A DNA stretch of 10,890 bases from CAZFIM01 sp964519615 (GTDB lineage Bacteria; Chloroflexota; Dehalococcoidia; GIF9; UBA5629): the NCBI GenBank assembly GCA_964519615.1, contig CAZFIM010000074.1, positions 1 to 10,890 of the forward strand, in the 5' to 3' direction. Both the position numbers and the translations under genes were made by a program. Positions 6,489 through 10,890 of this stretch are shown one piece after another (position 1 is the first letter of the stretch; the number at the start of each line of letters is the position of its first letter). The notes under the pieces were generated by a model. The model had not been told where the DNA came from and made no database searches. It was given only the letters and a program-made list of their open reading frames with translations.

Positions 6489-7034
6489 ATGACTGTGAAC
6501 TATGCTCGTAACGAGGGACCGGCAAAATTTTTGGTGGATAATGTCGCTCTTCTACCCCACGGCCGCGTGTTCGATATTGCTATGGGATCCGGTAAAGATG
6601 CAATTTATTTGGCACAACAGGGATTTCAAGTGGAAGGTGTGGACATATCCGAGGAGAAGGTGAAGAAAGCTCTGGATGATGCCCGCAGTGTTGGGGTAAC
6701 TATCACTGCAGCTGTTATCGATCTGGAAAAAGGGCATAATATAGCTAAAAATAGTTATGATGTTATCATCTGTTTCCGTTATTTGCAGCGTTCGCTCATA
6801 CCAGCGATAAAAGCAGGAATACGGCCCGGCGGCATGATCGTCTATGAAACGTTCATTGTGGACCAGGCTCAATACGGAAAACCCACCAATCCGGATTTTC
6901 TGCTCAGACACAATGAACTGCTGCATTTATTTGCCGATTTTCGTTGTCTGCGCTATCACGAAGGGGATATGGGTAAGCGCCGGGCGGTAGCCGGTATCAT
7001 AGCGCAGAAACCGCAGACCGTAGCATTCGTATAG
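6489..7034 (+). CDS. SAM-dependent class I methyltransferase (TehB-like)
   Basis: A 181-residue Rossmann-fold methyltransferase. Motif I is VFDIAMGSGKDAIYLA (about 26-41), in the variant form DIAMGxG instead of DxGCGxG. The acidic end of strand 2 is VEGVDIS, which would contact the SAM ribose. Post-I includes VIDLEKG, and motif IV is the NSYDVIICFRYLQRSL region. A later RPGGMIVYETF is the typical strand 5 segment. The overall order resembles TehB and related small-molecule methyltransferases (tellurite or thiopurine type), but the substrate is unknown. The frame is open further upstream into the previous gene; the ATG at 6489 is preferred because it lies 16 bases after that gene and begins just before conserved sequence. 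Its ribosome site is weak (AGGGG at 6471-6475, 13 bases away). It is probably cotranscribed with the DOMON and two-helix genes. Confidence 0.85.
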   Translation: MTVNYARNEGPAKFLVDNVALLPHGRVFDIAMGSGKDAIYLAQQGFQVEGVDISEEKVKKALDDARSVGVTITAAVIDLEKGHNIAKNSYDVIICFRYLQRSLIPAIKAGIRPGGMIVYETFIVDQAQYGKPTNPDFLLRHNELLHLFADFRCLRYHEGDMGKRRAVAGIIAQKPQTVAFV

Positions 7035-7153
7035 TGTTGGTGGCATGCCGGCCGTATTCTGTGGGTATAAATGATGGTAATGCAGGAGGGATTATTGCGG
7101 CTGTAACGGATATGAAAGGAGACCAGACCATCTTTGCTGCTGGCTTGAAATAG
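7034..7153 (+). other. Possible 39-codon small open reading frame in the gap before the DUF255 gene
   Basis: A GTG at 7034 overlaps the last base of the methyltransferase stop and opens 39 codons to the TAG at 7151-7153. The predicted peptide contains VGINDGNAGGIIAAV and ends in TIFAAGLK, with a protein-like composition. There is no good ribosome binding site, and the frame also continues upstream inside the methyltransferase gene. It may be a chance frame, or the tail of a decayed gene. The rest of the 161-base gap (7035-7195) shows no clear promoter or terminator. Confidence 0.15.
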
Positions 7154-7195
7154 TCTGGCTGGTGCTGCCCTAGTTGTTTATTTGAGGTTATCGAT

Positions 7196-9229
7196 ATGCC
7201 CAATCATCTTAAAGAAGAATCAAGCCCCTATTTGCTTCAGCACGCGGACAATCCGGTAGATTGGTACCCCTGGGGTGAAGAGGCCTTTTCCAAGGCCAAA
7301 GCAGAAGACAAGCCTGTGCTCCTCAGCATCGGTTATTCAGCCTGTCACTGGTGTCACGTCATGGCACATGAGAGCTTCGAGAATCCTGCTATCGCTGCGC
7401 TGATGAATGCTCAGTTCGTAAATATCAAGGTGGACAGGGAGGAAAGGCCGGATATCGATTCAGTTTATATGTCCGCAGTTCAGGCGCTGACGGGTAGAGG
7501 AGGGTGGCCGCTCACGCTCTTTCTCACACCCGGCGGTGAACCTTTCTACGGAGGCACTTACTTCCCGCCTGAAGACAAATTCGGTATGCCCGGGTTCCCC
7601 CGGATTCTGGCTGCCGTTGCTGAAGCGTACCGCACCCGTAAGGATGATATAGAGAAAACGGTCTCCGGTTTGAATGAAGCACTTGTGCATGCGCACATTG
7701 CGGAAGATAAGCGAGAGGTCATAGAAGAATCTTTGCTTACGCAGGCATATAATACTATCTCAGCCTATTTCGATAGGGAAAACGGCGGCTTCGGCGCTGC
7801 TCCCAAATTCCCTCAACCGCAGCTGCTTGAATTCTTACTGAGGTATTATCTGCGCAGCGGCGATGCAAAAGCTCTGCATATGGTGGAGATGACGCTGACC
7901 AGAATGGCCTGCGGCGGTATATATGACCAGCTTGGCGGGGGATTCCACAGGTATTCTACGGATGCACAGTGGCTTATTCCGCATTTTGAAAAAATGCTCT
8001 ATGATAACGCTTTGCTCAGCGCTCTCTATCTGCATGCTTTTCAGATAACCGGCATGACGTTCTACCGTTCGATTGTCTGTGAAACGCTTGACTATGTAGT
8101 AAGAGAGATGAAGGATGTTTGCGGAGGTTTTTATAGTGCGCAGGATGCGGACAGTGAAGGCAGTGAGGGTAGATATTACGTGTGGAGCGTTGAGGAGGTA
8201 GAGAAGGCTCTCGGCGTCGAGGCCAGCAAGTCCTTTAAAGATTACTACCATATCACTCCAAGCGGCAATTTTGACGGGTATACCGTACTCTATAGAGATA
8301 GGGATAATGATAAAGATGGTGATAATACCCAAGTTGAGGCCGATCACATAGACTCGTTAAAACGAAAACTTTTAAAAGCACGCATGAAGCGCATACGACC
8401 CGCACGAGACGAAAAAGTATTATCCGGATGGAACGGCCTCATGCTCTCAGCGCTGGCGCAGGCTGCTTGCGTACTTGACCGAAGGGACTATCTGCAGGCT
8501 GCGCTTGCCTGCGGAACATTTATTTATGATTCCATGATAAAAGACGGGTTTCTGATGCATACCTGGAAAAACGGGAAAGCATCGGTAAAGGGTTATTTAC
8601 AGGACTACGCGCTCGTTATCGAGGCGTTCCTGATGCTGCATCAGGCAGCTCTTGACCCCGTTTGGCTGACACGTGCGCTGCAGTTGGGAGTGTCTCTGGT
8701 TCAACAATTTTATGATGTTAAAGATGGAATTCTCTATGATACCGGCAGGGACCATCAGCAGCTTTTCATCAGGCCGCGTCAGCTGACCGATGATGCAATG
8801 CCCGGGGGGCTTTCATCCGCCGCAATGGCCCTGCTGAAGCTGGCTGCTCTTACCTCGGATGAGCAATATGTGACCATAGCCTTACGTTCTCTGCGTGAAA
8901 TTGCAGGTAGGGCAGCCGATATGCCTCTGGGGTTTGGCTACTGGCTTTGCACGCTTGATTTCCATCTATCCGATATCGCAGAGATCGTTTTGGCAGGACC
9001 GGCACAAAATAGGCAAACACAGATTCTGGCACGTGTTCTCTGCCGCTCGTGGCTGCCCAACCGGGTGGTTGCGGTGTATGATCCGGCTGCTGAGGATCGC
9101 ATCACGGGGGTGCCTGTGCTTAATCAAAAAACGCTGGTTGGGGGTAAACCTGCAGTTTATATATGCAGGGGACATGTCTGCATGGAGCCGGTGACGGAGC
9201 CTGTGCGCTTAAACGAGATGCTGCGCTGA
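7196..9229 (+). CDS. DUF255 thioredoxin-like protein (YyaL/SSP411 family)
   Basis: A full-length 677-residue member of the YyaL / spermatogenesis-associated protein 20 family. Residues 1 to about 165 form a thioredoxin-like domain opening with NHLKEESSPYLLQHADNPVDWYPW and carrying the motif C50-H-W-C53-H. The remainder is an alpha/alpha barrel like that of six-hairpin glycosidases and N-acylglucosamine 2-epimerases. Conserved blocks include IPHFEKMLYDNA (H263), AQDADSEG (about 315-322) and EKVLSGWNGL (406-415). Bacterial members have no established reaction; a redox-linked or carbohydrate role is only suggested by the folds. No signal peptide is visible, so it is probably cytoplasmic. GAGG at 7184-7187, eight bases before the ATG, supports the start. 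A 161-base gap separates it from the methyltransferase, so it probably has its own promoter, though none is clear. It ends facing the minus-strand zinc-ribbon gene. Confidence 0.93.
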   Translation: MPNHLKEESSPYLLQHADNPVDWYPWGEEAFSKAKAEDKPVLLSIGYSACHWCHVMAHESFENPAIAALMNAQFVNIKVDREERPDIDSVYMSAVQALTGRGGWPLTLFLTPGGEPFYGGTYFPPEDKFGMPGFPRILAAVAEAYRTRKDDIEKTVSGLNEALVHAHIAEDKREVIEESLLTQAYNTISAYFDRENGGFGAAPKFPQPQLLEFLLRYYLRSGDAKALHMVEMTLTRMACGGIYDQLGGGFHRYSTDAQWLIPHFEKMLYDNALLSALYLHAFQITGMTFYRSIVCETLDYVVREMKDVCGGFYSAQDADSEGSEGRYYVWSVEEVEKALGVEASKSFKDYYHITPSGNFDGYTVLYRDRDNDKDGDNTQVEADHIDSLKRKLLKARMKRIRPARDEKVLSGWNGLMLSALAQAACVLDRRDYLQAALACGTFIYDSMIKDGFLMHTWKNGKASVKGYLQDYALVIEAFLMLHQAALDPVWLTRALQLGVSLVQQFYDVKDGILYDTGRDHQQLFIRPRQLTDDAMPGGLSSAAMALLKLAALTSDEQYVTIALRSLREIAGRAADMPLGFGYWLCTLDFHLSDIAEIVLAGPAQNRQTQILARVLCRSWLPNRVVAVYDPAAEDRITGVPVLNQKTLVGGKPAVYICRGHVCMEPVTEPVRLNEMLR

Positions 9230-9246
9230 TGACATAAGCGCGTAAT

Positions 9247-9280
9247 AAAGTAAAGAGCCGGCTATCGCCTGACTACTTTT
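9247..9280. terminator. Weak hairpin between convergent genes, possible bidirectional terminator
   Basis: AAAGTA (9247-9252) pairs with TACTTT (9274-9279), and inner GGC (9260-9262) with GCC (9267-9269) around the loop TATC. An unpaired internal region separates the two stems. It lies in the 53-base gap between the plus-strand DUF255 gene and the minus-strand zinc-ribbon gene, where a shared terminator is expected. The plus-strand side is followed by TTTT and a T-rich stretch. The stem is imperfect, so this is a tentative call. Confidence 0.35.
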
Positions 9281-9282
9281 CA

Positions 9283-9417
9283 TTATTTCTTTGCCGGCAG
9301 CTTGCGCACGCTGTTGGACTTACATTTGGGGCAAAGCCTTTCACGAACTTCCTTTTTTAAGTCCTCTACCATTTTATATTCATATCCGCAGTGCATGCAT
9401 TTAAAAGAATCTTCCAC
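9283..9417 (-). CDS. Small zinc-ribbon protein, GTG start
   Basis: A 44-residue protein with two CxxC knuckles, FKCMHCGYEY (C7, C10) and RLCPKCKS (C29, C32), separated by a charged helix-like stretch (MVEDLKKEVRER). This is a minimal zinc ribbon, expected to bind one Zn(II) or Fe; rubredoxin-like metal binding is a weaker alternative because the knuckle sequences are not rubredoxin-like. It ends in a basic tail KLPAKK. Initiation is at GTG (9415-9417), supported by AGGTGA (complement of 9425-9430) seven bases upstream; there is no in-frame ATG upstream before a stop. The gene begins 32 bases after the HdrA-MvhD gene on the same strand and is probably cotranscribed with it. Function is unknown; such short ribbons often serve as accessory or nucleic-acid-binding proteins. 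Confidence 0.72.
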   Translation of the reverse strand: MEDSFKCMHCGYEYKMVEDLKKEVRERLCPKCKSNSVRKLPAKK

Positions 9418-9449
9418 TTTTGTTTCACCTGCTTGAATTCATCCTGCTG

Positions 9450-10890
9450 CTATTCAGCCAGTTTGCCGTGTACCGCCTCTTCATTGCGGAGCACTCTGCG
9501 AGTATATTCGATCTCTTCTGAGGTAACCTTTTTACGCATTTCTTCCAGATCGCGCATAATCTGGGCAAAGCGCGGACCTTCCGCCGCACTTATCCATTCC
9601 AGTTGCAGGCGTTCAGGACGGATGCCCAATTTTTCCAGCGAATTCCAGAGCCGATCTGCACGCCTCATGGTCCAATGGTTGGCATTGATATAATGGCAGT
9701 CGCCAATGTGGCATCCCGAGAGCAAAACTACAGGGGCGCCCTGCCTGAAGGCATGGAGAATGAATTGCTCGCTCACACGTGCGCTGCACATCAGCCTGAT
9801 AAGCCTGTTGCTGGGAGGATATTGGAAGCGTGAAATACCGGCCATATCGCTTGCGGCATAGCTGCACCAGTTGCATAAAAAGCCGATGACCTTTTTTTCA
9901 GGCTGGTCTTCCAGAGCCGCATCGATCTCTGCAAGTACCTGTTCATCTTCAAAATGGCGGACTGTTATCGCATTGAATTTACATTCCGCTACACAGGCGC
10001 CGCATCCTGAACAGGCGGCGGTAATTACCTTTGCCCCGGACTTGGTTTTGACATCTACTTCAATAGCTCCGAAAGGACATACACGCGCGCACACGCCGCA
10101 TGAAGTACATTTTTCGAGGTCAACGATCGCCTTCACGGCATCTCCCTTTATCTCACCTGCATTGAGCAGGATCGAACTGCGTGCTACGGCCGCCCCGGCT
10201 TGAGTGACGCTGTCTTTGATATCCTTGGGCGCCTCTACCGAGCCGGCAAAGAAAATTCCCGGTGTGGGAGCATCTACAGGCCGCAATTTGGGATGTGCTT
10301 CCATAACGAACCCGTCCGAAGTCTGGGAGATATTTATCAGCTTGGAAAGCTGTTTAATGTCCTCATTGGGCTGAAGGCCTACGGAAAGAACCACCAGATC
10401 AAGCTCATGTTCCTCAACCTGCGAGGTGGTTGTATTTTCTACACGGATAAGCAGGTTTTTAGTATCGGGGTCTTCGATTATCTCTCCGGGAAAGCCGCGT
10501 ATATAGCGGACGCCTGCCTCCCTGGAGCGGCGATACAGGTCTTCAAAGCCTTTGCCATAGGCACGGATGTCCATGTAGAAGACGAATATATCGGTATCCG
10601 GATAATGCTCATTGATAAGAAGGCTGTCTTTGATGGTATTCATACAGCAGACATTTGAGCAGTAAGGATTGCCACGGTTATCCGTGCGTGAACCCACACA
10701 CTGGATAAAGCCTATACGTTTGGGAGTCTTCAAATCTGAAGGTCTAACCAGTTTCCCTTCCGTAGGTCCGCCTCCACAGATGAGACGCTCAAACTCCATG
10801 GTTGTAATCACGTTATCAAAACGCGTATACCCGTACTCATCCAGAACAGTCGGGTCATATATGTCCATACCGGTAGCAGCAATTATGATG
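9450..10890 (-). CDS. hdrA: HdrA-MvhD fusion, heterodisulfide-reductase-like electron-transfer protein, 5' end outside window
   Basis: The C-terminal 480 residues of a flavoprotein combining HdrA and MvhD. Such proteins pass electrons between ferredoxin, NAD(P)H or hydrogenase modules and a low-potential acceptor, often by flavin-based electron bifurcation. The part at the right edge reads AATGMDIYDP, the GxATG-like FAD-domain segment, so the ATG at 10868 is not a start. In order the protein shows the HdrA cluster loop CVGSRT..NPYCSNVCC (about 10636-10702), the end of the FAD domain with PGIFFAGSVEAPKDI, and two [4Fe-4S] motifs C-x2-C-x2-C-x3-C (about 9985-10115). The MvhD domain follows, with FLCNWCSYA, MCSARV and GCHIGDCHY, a [2Fe-2S] unit. 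The N-terminal part is missing. No hydrogenase, HdrB or HdrC gene is in view, so the partner is unknown. A 44-residue zinc-ribbon gene follows at 32 bases. Confidence 0.93.
   Translation of the reverse strand, partial: IIIAATGMDIYDPTVLDEYGYTRFDNVITTMEFERLICGGGPTEGKLVRPSDLKTPKRIGFIQCVGSRTDNRGNPYCSNVCCMNTIKDSLLINEHYPDTDIFVFYMDIRAYGKGFEDLYRRSREAGVRYIRGFPGEIIEDPDTKNLLIRVENTTTSQVEEHELDLVVLSVGLQPNEDIKQLSKLINISQTSDGFVMEAHPKLRPVDAPTPGIFFAGSVEAPKDIKDSVTQAGAAVARSSILLNAGEIKGDAVKAIVDLEKCTSCGVCARVCPFGAIEVDVKTKSGAKVITAACSGCGACVAECKFNAITVRHFEDEQVLAEIDAALEDQPEKKVIGFLCNWCSYAASDMAGISRFQYPPSNRLIRLMCSARVSEQFILHAFRQGAPVVLLSGCHIGDCHYINANHWTMRRADRLWNSLEKLGIRPERLQLEWISAAEGPRFAQIMRDLEEMRKKVTSEEIEYTRRVLRNEEAVHGKLAE

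Noticed and set aside
7835..8347. 170-codon minus-strand frame opposite the DUF255 gene
   Set aside because: It is a shadow of a strongly conserved coding region, with no recognisable motifs.
10200..10658. 152-codon plus-strand open frame opposite the HdrA-MvhD gene
   Set aside because: It is antisense to a clearly recognised protein and has no ribosome site or family resemblance.
10866..10868. ATG at 10868 (minus strand) as the start of the HdrA-MvhD gene
   Set aside because: The frame continues upstream as IIIAATG, a conserved HdrA FAD-domain segment, so this methionine is internal.
1..10890. tRNA, rRNA, CRISPR arrays, insertion sequences and prophage genes
   Set aside because: No cloverleaf, regularly spaced repeat, transposase-like or integrase-like sequence was noticed by eye on either strand.

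Overview
The window reads like the chromosome of an anaerobic bacterium with moderate GC content. It is densely coded, with strong Shine-Dalgarno sequences of the AGGAGG type before most genes and one clear bacterial lipobox. An HdrA-MvhD fusion, an A-type flavodiiron protein and a ferritin-like protein together point to a strict anaerobe using flavin-based electron transfer. An uncultured Chloroflexota (Dehalococcoidia-like) fits, but that taxonomic guess is inference and was not tested by any search.

Layout: (1) bases 1-431 hold the C-terminal flavodoxin domain of a flavodiiron protein, cut by the left edge. (2) 520-3174 encodes a Cu(I)-exporting P1B-1 ATPase with two N-terminal HMA domains and a C-terminal YHS domain. 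(3) 3249-4094 encodes a ferritin-like protein made of two tandem four-helix units, each with a full set of diiron ligands. (4) 4174-4491 is a carboxymuconolactone-decarboxylase/AhpD-fold protein without the redox CxxC. (5) 4569-5027 is a universal stress protein. (6) 5141-7034 is a compact run: Rieske ferredoxin, DOMON-like lipoprotein, small two-helix His-rich membrane protein, SAM-dependent methyltransferase. (7) 7196-9229 encodes a full-length DUF255 (YyaL/SSP411-type) thioredoxin-like protein. All of these are on the plus strand. (8) On the minus strand, converging on the rest, are a 44-residue zinc-ribbon protein (9283-9417, GTG start) and the C-terminal part of an HdrA-MvhD electron-transfer protein that runs off the right edge.

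The plus-strand genes share a theme of handling oxygen, metals and redox stress: O2 or NO reduction (flavodiiron protein), copper export, iron or peroxide handling (ferritin-like), stress response (Usp), and a possible envelope electron-transfer set (Rieske, DOMON lipoprotein, His-rich membrane helix pair). Most genes have their own ribosome binding site and gaps of 36-113 bases, so this is better viewed as a functional neighbourhood with several transcription units than as one tight operon. No RNA genes, CRISPR arrays, insertion sequences or phage genes were seen, and no gap between genes exceeds about 160 bases. The least explained part, and the best candidate for something undescribed, is the Rieske / DOMON lipoprotein / two-helix protein cluster at 5141-6472.
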